29,269 bases of DNA from Collinsella sp. (GCA_019425005.1 JAHYYK010000030.1:1-29269), one strand, 5' to 3'. Positions 8,208 through 16,621 are shown, counted from the first letter of the stretch. Numbers and translations are program-made. Notes: a model not told the origin generated them from the letters alone.

Positions 8208-10955
8208 GTGGCAGACGATATCAACAATAACGAGGGTATGGACGAGGCCGGCGACGCCGGTATGCCCGACGATCTGAAGCGCCTGCTTGCCCGTGCTGAG
8301 CAGGGCGAGGACGGCGATCCTGACGCCTATAACCCCGATGCCGATGATGACGAGGAAGAGGACGACGACGGTGAGCTCGAGGAGAGCTTTGGCGAAGTCG
8401 ACCGTGGCGCCTCGGCCGGCGAGGATATAAACGGCGGCCAGCTCCAGATTTCGGAGTTTGGCCGCGAGATGAAGCAGTCATTCATCGAGTATTCGATGTC
8501 GGTCATCACGGCGCGCGCCCTGCCGGACGTGCGCGACGGCTTAAAGCCGGTGCACCGCCGCATCCTGTACGCGATGAACGAGAGCGGCATCTACCCCAAC
8601 CGTCCGCACAAGAAGTCCGCTTGGACGGTCGGCGAAGTTATCGGTAAGTACCATCCGCACGGTGACTACGCGGTCTACGAGGCCATGGTTCGCCTGGCGC
8701 AGTGGTTCTCCATGCGCACGCCGCTCATCGACGGCCACGGCAACTTCGGCAACATCGACGGCGACGGCGCGGCGGCCATGCGTTACACCGAGAGCCGCCT
8801 GGCAAAGCCCGCCATGGAGCTGCTGCGTGACCTGCAGAAGGATACCGTCGACTGGCAGCCCAACTACGACGAATCACTCGCCGAGCCCGTGGCACTGCCT
8901 GCGCGCTTCCCCAACCTGCTGGTCAACGGCAGCCAGGGCATCGCCGTCGGCATGGCCACCAATATCGCCCCGCATAACCTCACCGAGGCGATCGAGGCAA
9001 CCTGCTACCTGATCGATAATCCCGACGCTACTGTCGACGAGCTCATGCAGATCATGCCCGGTCCGGACTTCCCCACCGGCGCCATCATCATGGGCAGCGC
9101 CGGCATTAAGCAGAGCTACGAGACCGGCCGCGGCTCCATTACCGTGCGCGCCAAGGCCCACGTGGAATCCACCAAGACCGGCCGCAACCGCCTGGTCTTT
9201 ACCGAGATTCCCTACATGGTCAACAAGGGCACCCTGCAGGAGAAGATCGCCCAGCTCGTCAACGACAAGCGCATCGAGGGCATCTCGGACATGCGCGATG
9301 AGTCCAACCAGAAGGGCATCCGTCTGGTCATCGAGCTCAAGAAGGGCGTCATTCCGCAGGTCGTGCTCAACAACCTGTATAAGTACACCTCGCTGCAGAC
9401 GACCTTCGGCGCCAACAACCTGGCGCTCGTCAACGGCGTTCCCAAATGCCTGAGCCTGCGCGAGATGCTGCAGCACTACATCGATCACCAGGTCGACGTC
9501 GTCACCCGCCGCACCCGCTTCGACCTTAAGAAGGCCCAGGCCCGCGCGCATATCCTCGAGGGCTACCTGATGGCTCTCGACCATATTGACGAGGTCATCA
9601 GCATCATCCGTTCCTCGCAGACCGATTCCGAGGCCAGCAGCCGCCTGATCGAGCGCTTTGGCTTTACGCCCGAGCAGACCACGGCCATCCTCGAGATGAA
9701 GCTGCGCCGCCTGACCGGCCTGGAGCGCGACAAGATCCAAGAAGAGTTGGACGGCCTGCGCCGTGCCATCGCCTACTACGAGGACCTGCTGGCGCACGAG
9801 GAGAAGATCCTGGGCGTCATTAAGGAAGAGATGCGCGAGATCTCCAAGAAGTTTGGCGATAAGCGCCGCACCGAGATCAGCCAGGTCGAGAAGGACCTGG
9901 ACGTCGAGGACCTCATTGCCGACGAGGACATGGTCGTGACCATCACCCACACCGGCTATGTCAAGCGCATCCCGGTGGCCGCCTACCGCGCCCAGAAACG
10001 CGGCGGCAAGGGCGTGTCGGGCGTCAACCTCAAAGAGGACGATGTTATCGATGAGATGTTCATCGCGTCCACGCACGAGTACGTGCTGTTCTTCTCGAGC
10101 AAGGGCAAGGTCTATCGCCTGAAGGTGCACGAGCTGCCGGTGGGTACGCGCCAGGCGCGCGGTACCGCGATCGTCAACCTGCTGCCCTTCGAGGAGGGCG
10201 AGAAGATCGCGAGCGTCATCAGCTGCCGCGAGTTCCCTGCCGACGAGTATCTGATGTTTGCCACCAAGAGCGGCATGGTCAAGAAGACCGTGATGAGCGC
10301 ATATGACCGCAGCCGTCGCGACGGCCTGATCGCTATCAACCTGCGTGACGACGACGCGCTGCTGAACGTGCGCCGCGTGCGCGAGGGCGACAAGATTATC
10401 CTGGCCACCACCGCGGGCAAGGCGATCATGTTCTCCGAGGAGCAGGTGCGCGCCACCGGCCGCGATACCAGCGGCGTTCGCGGTATCGGCATGAAGGACG
10501 GCGTGAGCGTTCTGGGCATGGAAGTCACTAACGGCAACGGTGATCTGTTCGTCATCACCGAGCGCGGCTACGGCAAGCGCACGCCGGTCGCGGACTACCC
10601 GGAGCAGAATCGCGGCGGTCAGGGCGTCTACACCATCCAAATGACCGAGCGTAAGGGTAACCTCGCGGCCATGAAGACGGTGGGCCCGCAGCACGAGCTG
10701 TTCATCGTGACGGAGGGCGCGACGGTCATTCGCGTCAAGACCGACGAGATCAGCCAGACTGGCCGCGCTACCCAGGGCGTCAAGATGATGACCGTCGACG
10801 ACAACGACCGCATCTGCGCCGTAGCCCGCATGACGGCAGCCAAAGAGAAGCCCGAGGGCGGGGGCACAGAGGATTCGGGCGCAGTCGACACCCAGAACAC
10901 CTCGGTCGACCTAGGCGACGGAGACGATATGCCAGAGGATCTCCTAGACGAGTAA
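8208..10955 (+). CDS. gyrA: DNA gyrase subunit A, with acidic N-terminal extension
   Basis: Breakage–reunion subunit of gyrase. GTG 8208 follows AAGGAGGTAAC. Homology to ordinary GyrA begins only around residue 82 (ISEFGREMKQ); before it lies an Asp/Glu-rich extension with a run DADDDEEEDDD near 44–54. The catalytic tyrosine is Y193 (AAAMRYTE). The quinolone-determining region reads YHPHGDYAVYEAM, with Tyr154 where E. coli has Ser83; the 39-residue spacing to the catalytic Tyr equals that of E. coli. The C-terminal beta-pinwheel has the GyrA-box-like QKRGGKG and ends in an acidic tail. At 915 aa it is longer than E. coli GyrA (875 aa). Confidence 0.98.
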   Translation: MADDINNNEGMDEAGDAGMPDDLKRLLARAEQGEDGDPDAYNPDADDDEEEDDDGELEESFGEVDRGASAGEDINGGQLQISEFGREMKQSFIEYSMSVITARALPDVRDGLKPVHRRILYAMNESGIYPNRPHKKSAWTVGEVIGKYHPHGDYAVYEAMVRLAQWFSMRTPLIDGHGNFGNIDGDGAAAMRYTESRLAKPAMELLRDLQKDTVDWQPNYDESLAEPVALPARFPNLLVNGSQGIAVGMATNIAPHNLTEAIEATCYLIDNPDATVDELMQIMPGPDFPTGAIIMGSAGIKQSYETGRGSITVRAKAHVESTKTGRNRLVFTEIPYMVNKGTLQEKIAQLVNDKRIEGISDMRDESNQKGIRLVIELKKGVIPQVVLNNLYKYTSLQTTFGANNLALVNGVPKCLSLREMLQHYIDHQVDVVTRRTRFDLKKAQARAHILEGYLMALDHIDEVISIIRSSQTDSEASSRLIERFGFTPEQTTAILEMKLRRLTGLERDKIQEELDGLRRAIAYYEDLLAHEEKILGVIKEEMREISKKFGDKRRTEISQVEKDLDVEDLIADEDMVVTITHTGYVKRIPVAAYRAQKRGGKGVSGVNLKEDDVIDEMFIASTHEYVLFFSSKGKVYRLKVHELPVGTRQARGTAIVNLLPFEEGEKIASVISCREFPADEYLMFATKSGMVKKTVMSAYDRSRRDGLIAINLRDDDALLNVRRVREGDKIILATTAGKAIMFSEEQVRATGRDTSGVRGIGMKDGVSVLGMEVTNGNGDLFVITERGYGKRTPVADYPEQNRGGQGVYTIQMTERKGNLAAMKTVGPQHELFIVTEGATVIRVKTDEISQTGRATQGVKMMTVDDNDRICAVARMTAAKEKPEGGGTEDSGAVDTQNTSVDLGDGDDMPEDLLDE

Positions 10956-10995
10956 GTAGCCCTCTCTGACAAAAAATATCAGACCCCTCATATTG

Positions 10996-11029
10996 GCGGT
11001 CGGCGCATTTGCGCGCCGACCGCTTTTTT
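10996..11029 (+). terminator. Intrinsic terminator after gyrA
   Basis: An 11-bp stem (GCGGTCGGCGC at 10996–11006, GCGCCGACCGC at 11013–11023) with a six-base loop is followed by six T. It closes the gyrBA operon. Confidence 0.93.
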
Positions 11030-11148
11030 GACAGCCTTGAAACTTGTGACTGACGGGTGCGCGAGATCGTGGGGTAAGTCTAGAAGAAGAATCAGGCAGA
11101 GCAATAATGCACCCAGAGAATGGCTCGTGGGATAGCAGCCACGCCGCT

Positions 11149-11193
11149 TATAATGGAAAGCTCAGTTGACCCCAAGAGGAGTAACTGAGTTTT
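11149..11193 (+). promoter_or_regulatory. Promoter -10 and leader hairpin of the restriction module
   Basis: A perfect TATAAT (11149–11154) stands upstream of the restriction genes with no convincing -35. Transcription would begin near 11160, right at an inverted repeat CTCAGTT (11161–11167) and AACTGAG (11183–11189) followed by TTTT. The leader could therefore fold into a weak terminator-like hairpin at its very 5' end. No small upstream gene or controller (C) protein gene is visible. Confidence 0.5.
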
Positions 11194-11247
11194 AAAGAGC
11201 AAATCGCAGCTAAATGCAGCTGTTTGTCAGAATAGGTGGTGAGATCC

Positions 11248-14238
11248 GTGGCTGAAGAGGCAACACTCGTTGCGCTTCGCGAACTCGTGACAAAGTATGC
11301 GCAGAATCGCTCAGAGTACCTTAAGCCGTCTTACAACGAGACAGCTCTGCGAATCGAGTTTTTGAACCCACTGTTTACACTTCTAGGATGGGACGTTGAC
11401 AATGAGCGGGGGCTCTCCATCTACGCCAGGGAAGTAATCCATGAATCAACGGTAGTGGTTGATGACGAAGACCCCGCTCATGCGACAAAGAAACCCGACT
11501 ACGCGTTCAGGGTAGGCGGTGAGACGCAGTTCTTCTTGGAAGCCAAGAAGCCCAGCGTCAACATATCCGAGAATCGTAGTCCAGCCTTCCAGGCACGCCG
11601 CTATGGGTGGAACGGCAATCACCCCATTGTGGTTCTATCTAATTTTGAACACCTCTCAATCTACGACTGCGGTTTTCGCCCTCGCCCAGAAGACAGCGCG
11701 GCTTTTGCCCGTATCGCCCACCTTCGCTACGACGAACTCGAAGATAACTTTGATTACCTCATCTCACTTATCTCCAAAGATGCCGTACAGGCAGGCAGCC
11801 TACAAGAGTTCAGGCCGAGCGAATCAACGCAACATGAGCCTTTCGACGCTTTCTTCCTATCTCAAATCAGAGACTGGCGAGCTGCATTGGCTAGGGATAT
11901 TGCGCAGAACAACACCGTGAAAGATGGCAATGCGCTAGACCTATTCACTCAAGCCCTGATAGATCGAATCGTCTTCCTTCGAGTCTGCGAAGACCGAGGA
12001 TTTGCATCATATACGACACTGTCTGAGGTCAAAACCTATCGACAACTGGAAGACCTCTTCGAGGCCGCAGACGCCATCTATGACTCAGGTTTGTTCCAAG
12101 ACCTGGAAGCCAACAATTTGGTAGTCTCCGACGAGGTCGTTGCATCAATTGTCGAACAACTTTACTACCCGGTGAGTCCCTACAGCTTCAACGTTGTACC
12201 TCCGCATGTCATCGGTCAGATTTATGAACAGTTTCTCGCCGAGCATATCCTCCTTGATGGGGATATGGTCATCTTTGCAAAAACAATCGACGCTGCCGAC
12301 TCTGACGGCGTAGTGCCCACGCCGAAGGAGATCACTGATGCCATCGTTGCTAACACCCTTCAAGATCTGTCGTATCCGTGTAAGGTGGCAGACATTTGCT
12401 GTGGATCAGGAAACTTCCTCCTCTCCGTCTACGAATACTTAATATCGCGCGACCTTGACGGACAGATTGAACACACATCGCATTATTTCATCGAGCTTAT
12501 AGACAGGGCTTCGGGACCTGATTTGCCTTTCTGGCGCAAGAGAGAGATTCTTATCAAAGCTATCTATGGCGTTGATATCAACCCGCTCGCTGCAGAAGTT
12601 GCCAAACTCAACCTCGTCCTCAAACTTCTCGAGGATTGCACAAAAGAGGAGCTGGATGAATACCGCGAGGAGACGGGAAACACGCTCCTTCCAGACCTTT
12701 CCGGTAACATTAAATGCGGAAATAGTCTCGTTGGCTACAGTTACTACGACTTCGACCCCGAGGCCACATCGAGCATTAAAACACTACGCAACATTCGCCC
12801 ATTCGAATGGGCGAATGAGTTCGATTTCGAGGGATTCGATGCAATCGTAGGAAATCCCCCTTATATACGCGTGCAGAACCTTGCTCGACTCACGCCCAAG
12901 GAGTACGACTTCTACAAGAGCCCGTACTGTGATCTCACGCTTGCCTCTACAAGCGCTCTGGACAAGTACCAGCTCTTTATCGAGCGGGCTCTTGGACTCC
13001 TGAACTCCGCCGGAAGACTTGGCGTTATTGTCCCAAACAAGTTCATGACCATACAGACAGGCAAGAAACTTAGGAGACTTCTTTCGGGGAAGTACCACAT
13101 CAGCCGAATTGTTGACTTCGGTGCCATCCAGGTATTCCCAAATCGAAGTACGTACACCTGCATAATCGTTGCCTCACCGGAAGCATATGCAGAGTTCTCA
13201 AGAATCAGAATTACCGACCTCACTGAGTTCCTGTTGTCTCCGTGCGACGGGTTCAGATCGTACCCGGAAACAATGCTGACCGCTGAGCCCTGGGCGTTCC
13301 AGCCCGAAGCTATAGAAGATCACCTCTCGAAGATTGCCGCCAAATGCTCGCCGTTGTCATCTTTGGCAAAAGTATTCGTCGGACTTCAAACTAGCAACGA
13401 CGGGGCCTATATCATCAAGCCTGAGCGAGTTGAGAACGGACTCGTTTATTTCAAAGACTACCTAGGGTATGACTCCATTGTCGAGGAAAGCATCTGCCAT
13501 CCATGCCTGCTGGACGTAGTGCTTGAACCACTGGGAGAGATACGGGCCAATCGCCTCATCATCTTCCCTTATTCATTCGAGAGTGGCTCCGCCAAGCTGA
13601 TACCTTTAAGCCAAATCGCAAAAGAGTACCCGAAAGCATTTGAGTACCTGTCGCACCTGGAACCGCTTCTTAAGCAGAGGGCGTTTTCTCCCCGCTTGCA
13701 AGGAGGCGACTGGCATCGTTTTGGCCGCTCGCAGAGCATTAACAGATTTTCTGGCAAGGAACACCTTATCTGGTCCGTTCTTTCTCTTGGCCCTAAATAC
13801 TCACTCGACACAACAGGGTCGGTCATGTTCACGGGAGGCGGGAACGGACCATACTACGGACTTGAGATGCTGGACGATGCGCCTGAAAGTATCGAGTATG
13901 TTCAGGCCGTCCTCTGTCACTGGTTTGTAGAATCTATTGTCCGCCATAGGACAAGCTTGTTTGGTGGCGAGTACTATTCACACGGCAAACAGTTCATTGA
14001 AGATGTCCCGATTAGGAGAATCGATTTTTCCGACCCTGAGGAGGTGGCAGCGCATGAGAGAATAACGTGCTTGGTGAAGCAAGCGCGCTCTTTCATTGCG
14101 AAGCGAGATGAAGCCATACTTCCCGGCGACAAAGAGCTTTACTCCAGGTCGATTGAGGCCGCGAAGAACTCGCTTGAGCGGCTTGTCGATGAACTTTACG
14201 AGTTGGATAACCAGTTAAAGGAGCGGGCTGAGGGATGA
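11248..14238 (+). CDS. Type IIG-like restriction enzyme: fused nuclease and N6-adenine methyltransferase
   Basis: A 996-aa single-chain restriction–modification protein. GTG 11248 is chosen because AGGTGGTGAG (11234–11243) is well placed; two in-frame GTGs at 11236 and 11239 lie inside that site. The N-terminal part has a PD-(D/E)xK nuclease pattern: PD at 83–84 and EAK at 98–100. A helical middle region follows, then a methyltransferase with motif I ICCGSGNF at about 383–390 and motif IV NPPY at 536–539. The last 350 residues or so resemble a target-recognition region of the TaqI/Eco57I style. The order nuclease–methylase–specificity is that of Eco57I-like type IIG enzymes. It overlaps the next methyltransferase gene by four bases. 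Sampled GC (about 47–53%) is below gyrA (65% in one line). The recognition sequence cannot be read from sequence. Confidence 0.88.
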   Translation: MAEEATLVALRELVTKYAQNRSEYLKPSYNETALRIEFLNPLFTLLGWDVDNERGLSIYAREVIHESTVVVDDEDPAHATKKPDYAFRVGGETQFFLEAKKPSVNISENRSPAFQARRYGWNGNHPIVVLSNFEHLSIYDCGFRPRPEDSAAFARIAHLRYDELEDNFDYLISLISKDAVQAGSLQEFRPSESTQHEPFDAFFLSQIRDWRAALARDIAQNNTVKDGNALDLFTQALIDRIVFLRVCEDRGFASYTTLSEVKTYRQLEDLFEAADAIYDSGLFQDLEANNLVVSDEVVASIVEQLYYPVSPYSFNVVPPHVIGQIYEQFLAEHILLDGDMVIFAKTIDAADSDGVVPTPKEITDAIVANTLQDLSYPCKVADICCGSGNFLLSVYEYLISRDLDGQIEHTSHYFIELIDRASGPDLPFWRKREILIKAIYGVDINPLAAEVAKLNLVLKLLEDCTKEELDEYREETGNTLLPDLSGNIKCGNSLVGYSYYDFDPEATSSIKTLRNIRPFEWANEFDFEGFDAIVGNPPYIRVQNLARLTPKEYDFYKSPYCDLTLASTSALDKYQLFIERALGLLNSAGRLGVIVPNKFMTIQTGKKLRRLLSGKYHISRIVDFGAIQVFPNRSTYTCIIVASPEAYAEFSRIRITDLTEFLLSPCDGFRSYPETMLTAEPWAFQPEAIEDHLSKIAAKCSPLSSLAKVFVGLQTSNDGAYIIKPERVENGLVYFKDYLGYDSIVEESICHPCLLDVVLEPLGEIRANRLIIFPYSFESGSAKLIPLSQIAKEYPKAFEYLSHLEPLLKQRAFSPRLQGGDWHRFGRSQSINRFSGKEHLIWSVLSLGPKYSLDTTGSVMFTGGGNGPYYGLEMLDDAPESIEYVQAVLCHWFVESIVRHRTSLFGGEYYSHGKQFIEDVPIRRIDFSDPEEVAAHERITCLVKQARSFIAKRDEAILPGDKELYSRSIEAAKNSLERLVDELYELDNQLKERAEG

Positions 14239-15845
14239 CCGGCAACGACGACAAGCTCAGGGGTGGCTACTATACGCCTATTAATGTCGCCAAGTTTCTA
14301 TGCGATTGGGCGATAACATCCCCTAAGGCTACAGTCCTTGAGCCCAGCTGTGGTGACGGGGCAATTTCGTCATGCGCCGTAAAAAGGTTGCAAGCCCTTG
14401 GAGCGTCTAGCAACGAGGCTTGCAACCAAGTAACTGGAGTTGAACTCTATCGGAAAGAAGCCTCAAAGGCAGCTTCTCGGGGCGGGACAATCATAACCGG
14501 GGATTTCTTTGGACTCTGCAAGGAGGACGACGCGCTAAGCGGTCCCTTTGATGTCGTGGTGGGCAATCCTCCATTCATCCGCTATCAAGATTTCTCCGAG
14601 GAATATCGCGAGGTTGCTTTTGAGCTTATGCGTTCATACGGGTTCAACCCCAACCGCCTCACCAACATATGGCTCCCCTTCCTGGTCGTATGCTGTCACC
14701 TGCTTGCCGAAAATGGCAGGCTCGCTATGGTAATTCCCGCCGAGCTCTTTCAAGTTAAGTATGCGGCTGAGACCCGGTCGTTCCTCATGCAGCGTTTTGA
14801 GCGAATTACGGTCATCACGTTTAAAAAGCTCATCTTCGAGGGCATCCAACAGGAAGTAATCCTCCTGCTTGCCGAGCGCACCTCAAATGAAAAGGGCGTC
14901 ATAAGGGTAATCGAAACCGAGGACGCGGAAGCGCTCAGATCCTTAACGCAGAAATCTCTCGAGGAGGAACCTGCAAAAAGGAAGTTGCCGGGTTCTATGA
15001 AGTGGCAGGGATATTTCCTGTCCGAAAACGCCCTTGACCTGCTTCAAGATATCAAGAAGTTGCCCAGCGTTTCCCAAGCGTCTGATCTCTTTGACGTTAA
15101 CGTTGGACTAGTCAGTGGACAAAATTCTTTCTTCCTCCAAAGCAACGATAAGGCTCATGCACGGCGAATTGAGCAGTCTTGCATTGGGATTATCAGTCGT
15201 TCTTTCCAACTCGACGGTCTCTCGTTGACGGGCAAAGACTTCAATCGTCAGCTTGAATTGCAGCGAAACGTACTTTTGTTCCTACCAGACGAGAACGACT
15301 TGACACCCGCTGACACAAAGTACATCAAACAGGGAGAAGAAGCCGGCGTTGATCAGAACTACAAATGTCGCGTTCGCAAGCCTTGGTGGCGCGTGCCGAC
15401 GTCATGGAAACCAGACGCTTTCTTCTACCGACAGGTCGGCTCATATCCGAGAATTGTCCTTAACGAGGCCGATGTCCATACTACGGACACGCTACACAAG
15501 GTGCGCTTTGCAGAGAACGTAGACGGAAGGTCAGTTGCAGTATCCTTCAACAACTCTTACACGTTTCTTTGCAGCGAACTAATGGGGAGGAGCTATGGCG
15601 GAGGCGTGCTCACGTTCGAACCGAGTGAGGCCAGAGATCTTCCGATTCCGTTCAAAGCTTCAATCAAATGGGACTTTGAGAAAGCTGATAGACTAGCTCG
15701 CGCTGGGGAAGTTGAGCGTCTTCTAGACTATGTAGATGCCAAACTACTTGTGGAAGGGCTAGGCTTATCAGAAAGCGATGTGAAAACGCTGCGCCAAGCT
15801 TGGCACGCGCTCAAGGATAGAAGACTCAGCCGCAAAGTTGGCTAG
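14235..15845 (+). CDS. Companion N6-adenine DNA methyltransferase (gamma type)
   Basis: A 536-aa methyltransferase in the M.TaqI style. Motif X is GGYYTP at 10–15, motif I VLEPSCGDGAI at 34–44, and the catalytic motif IV NPPF at 111–114; the order X-I-IV is that of gamma-class enzymes. The C-terminal half is probably its target-recognition region. ATG 14235 overlaps the TGA of the preceding gene (ATGA), so translation is coupled. Eco57I-type systems often pair the fused enzyme with a second methylase that protects the other strand of an asymmetric site, and this gene fits that role. No separate nuclease domain is apparent here. Confidence 0.88.
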   Translation: MTGNDDKLRGGYYTPINVAKFLCDWAITSPKATVLEPSCGDGAISSCAVKRLQALGASSNEACNQVTGVELYRKEASKAASRGGTIITGDFFGLCKEDDALSGPFDVVVGNPPFIRYQDFSEEYREVAFELMRSYGFNPNRLTNIWLPFLVVCCHLLAENGRLAMVIPAELFQVKYAAETRSFLMQRFERITVITFKKLIFEGIQQEVILLLAERTSNEKGVIRVIETEDAEALRSLTQKSLEEEPAKRKLPGSMKWQGYFLSENALDLLQDIKKLPSVSQASDLFDVNVGLVSGQNSFFLQSNDKAHARRIEQSCIGIISRSFQLDGLSLTGKDFNRQLELQRNVLLFLPDENDLTPADTKYIKQGEEAGVDQNYKCRVRKPWWRVPTSWKPDAFFYRQVGSYPRIVLNEADVHTTDTLHKVRFAENVDGRSVAVSFNNSYTFLCSELMGRSYGGGVLTFEPSEARDLPIPFKASIKWDFEKADRLARAGEVERLLDYVDAKLLVEGLGLSESDVKTLRQAWHALKDRRLSRKVG

Positions 15846-16117
15846 CTATTATATTTGCGGGAGCCCAGCTAACCAAACCGCGCTCTCGCGCAGCCGCACC
15901 ATCCTTGCAGCGTTTAAGATTTTCAGCCGCCCCGCGGCCGGTGGCCGGCCAGCCTTGGCGCTGTGCACCGAGGGTTGTTCGCGGGTAGTGTCGCGAGTTC
16001 CGCACGCAAAGAAGGCCACTTAATGTGGCCTTCGTCTTGCGCAGGACTGTAGAGCAGCAAGCCTAACCCATCTCGCACGCCCGTCAGACACACTCTCAAA
16101 GATTTTGAAAAAAGTTG
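15846..16117. other. Non-coding gap between the restriction module and the tRNA cluster
   Basis: No convincing gene is visible. The 61-codon frame crossing it has no ribosome site and no recognisable domain. The stretch includes a GC-rich portion (about 15935–15955) and the hairpin listed separately at 16011–16033. It could hold the downstream junction of an inserted module, but I found no matching direct repeat at the upstream junction. Confidence 0.5.
16011..16038 (+). terminator. Probable terminator of the restriction module
   Basis: A nine-bp stem (GAAGGCCAC at 16011–16019, GTGGCCTTC at 16025–16033) with loop TTAAT. The following T content is modest, so termination may be partial. Because the arms are perfect it could work in either direction. 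Confidence 0.55.
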
Positions 16118-16147
16118 TTGACGCGCGCGTAACGACTCGTCTAATAT
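16118..16147 (+). promoter_or_regulatory. Promoter of the tRNA-Ile/Ala/Ile cluster
   Basis: TTGACG (16118–16123) and TAATAT (16142–16147) are spaced by 18 bases and lie about 15 bases before the first tRNA, as expected for a strong housekeeping promoter. Confidence 0.75.
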
Positions 16148-16158
16148 ATCCCTTGCGC

Positions 16159-16238
16159 GATGGACCTGTAGCTCAGTTGGTTAGAGCGTCCGGCTGATAA
16201 CCGGGAGGTCACAAGTTCGAATCTTGTCAGGTCCACCA
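16159..16238 (+). repeat. 80-bp direct repeat, copy 1 (contains tRNA-Ile)
   Basis: Positions 16159–16238 and 16383–16462 are identical, with an offset of 224 bases. Flanking bases differ on both sides, so the repeat is the tRNA gene plus three bases. Confidence 0.95.
16162..16238 (+). tRNA. tRNA-Ile (GAU), first copy
   Basis: A 77-nt cloverleaf with CCA encoded. The acceptor GGACCTG pairs with CAGGTCC and the anticodon loop CTGATAA gives GAU. It is identical to the copy at 16386 and lies outside any rRNA operon in this window. Confidence 0.97.
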
Positions 16239-16249
16239 CTTTCTTTCGC

Positions 16250-16294
16250 AATAAACACCCCAGCGAGAGCCGAGTCGCCGCTGGGGTGTTTATT
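16250..16294. terminator. Long perfect hairpin between tRNA-Ile and tRNA-Ala
   Basis: Sixteen-base perfect arms at 16250–16265 and 16279–16294 around a 13-base loop. Each end is AT-rich, giving a bidirectional terminator shape but with only a short TTTATT tail. It may attenuate the downstream tRNAs or mark a processing site. Confidence 0.6.
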
Positions 16295-16305
16295 ACTGTC
16301 TCCGT

Positions 16306-16381
16306 GGGGGTTTAGCTCAGCTGGGAGAGCGCGGGCTTTGCAAGCCTGAGGTCAGGGGTTCGATCCCCCTAACCTCCACCA
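16306..16381 (+). tRNA. tRNA-Ala (UGC)
   Basis: A 76-nt cloverleaf with CCA encoded. Acceptor GGGGGTT pairs with AACCTCC, including the G3·U70 wobble that identifies alanine tRNA. The anticodon loop TTTGCAA gives UGC. Only four bases separate it from the second tRNA-Ile. Confidence 0.97.
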
Positions 16382-16382
16382 T

Positions 16383-16462
16383 GATGGACCTGTAGCTCAG
16401 TTGGTTAGAGCGTCCGGCTGATAACCGGGAGGTCACAAGTTCGAATCTTGTCAGGTCCACCA
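16383..16462 (+). repeat. 80-bp direct repeat, copy 2 (contains tRNA-Ile)
   Basis: Second copy of the repeat at 16159–16238. Recombination between the two would delete tRNA-Ala and one tRNA-Ile. Confidence 0.95.
16386..16462 (+). tRNA. tRNA-Ile (GAU), second copy
   Basis: A 77-nt tRNA identical over its whole length to the copy at 16162, with the same GAU anticodon and encoded CCA. Both copies also share the preceding GAT, so the direct repeat is 80 bp. Confidence 0.97.
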
Positions 16463-16476
16463 TCAAAACTGTGAAG

Positions 16477-16507
16477 AGCCCTGAGGCGTTGCCTCGGGGC
16501 TTTTTTC
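16477..16507 (+). terminator. Terminator of the tRNA cluster
   Basis: Stem AGCCCTGAGGC with GCCTCGGGGCT (one G·U pair), a GTT loop, and six T. It ends the tRNA-Ile/Ala/Ile transcript. Confidence 0.92.
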
Positions 16508-16573
16508 TTGTCTGCGATAAATCTCATTTTGGTTTTGTGTGCTGGGCGAAAGATTGGGTAGTATAGCTATTCA

Positions 16574-16593
16574 ATGCGGCGGTACCGCCGCAT
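16574..16593. promoter_or_regulatory. Perfect 20-bp palindrome upstream of the DUF151 gene
   Basis: A fully self-complementary 20-base sequence centred on GGTACC, with half-site ATGCGGCGGT. It lies just after a weak promoter candidate (TTGTGT 16535–16540, TAGTAT 16559–16564, 18-base spacer) and 29 bases before the gene start. This is the usual place for a repressor site, though a stem in the mRNA leader is equally possible. Confidence 0.5.
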
Positions 16594-16621
16594 GTTAACC
16601 GCTACGTACCGGAGGTGTTCC

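Noticed and set aside
8874..10694. Minus-strand open frame of 606 codons inside gyrA
   Set aside because: Antisense shadow of gyrA with repetitive Leu/Ala/His/Asp composition and no recognisable domain.
15838..16023. 61-codon frame after the restriction module
   Set aside because: No ribosome site, no domain, and it ends in the hairpin that probably terminates the module.
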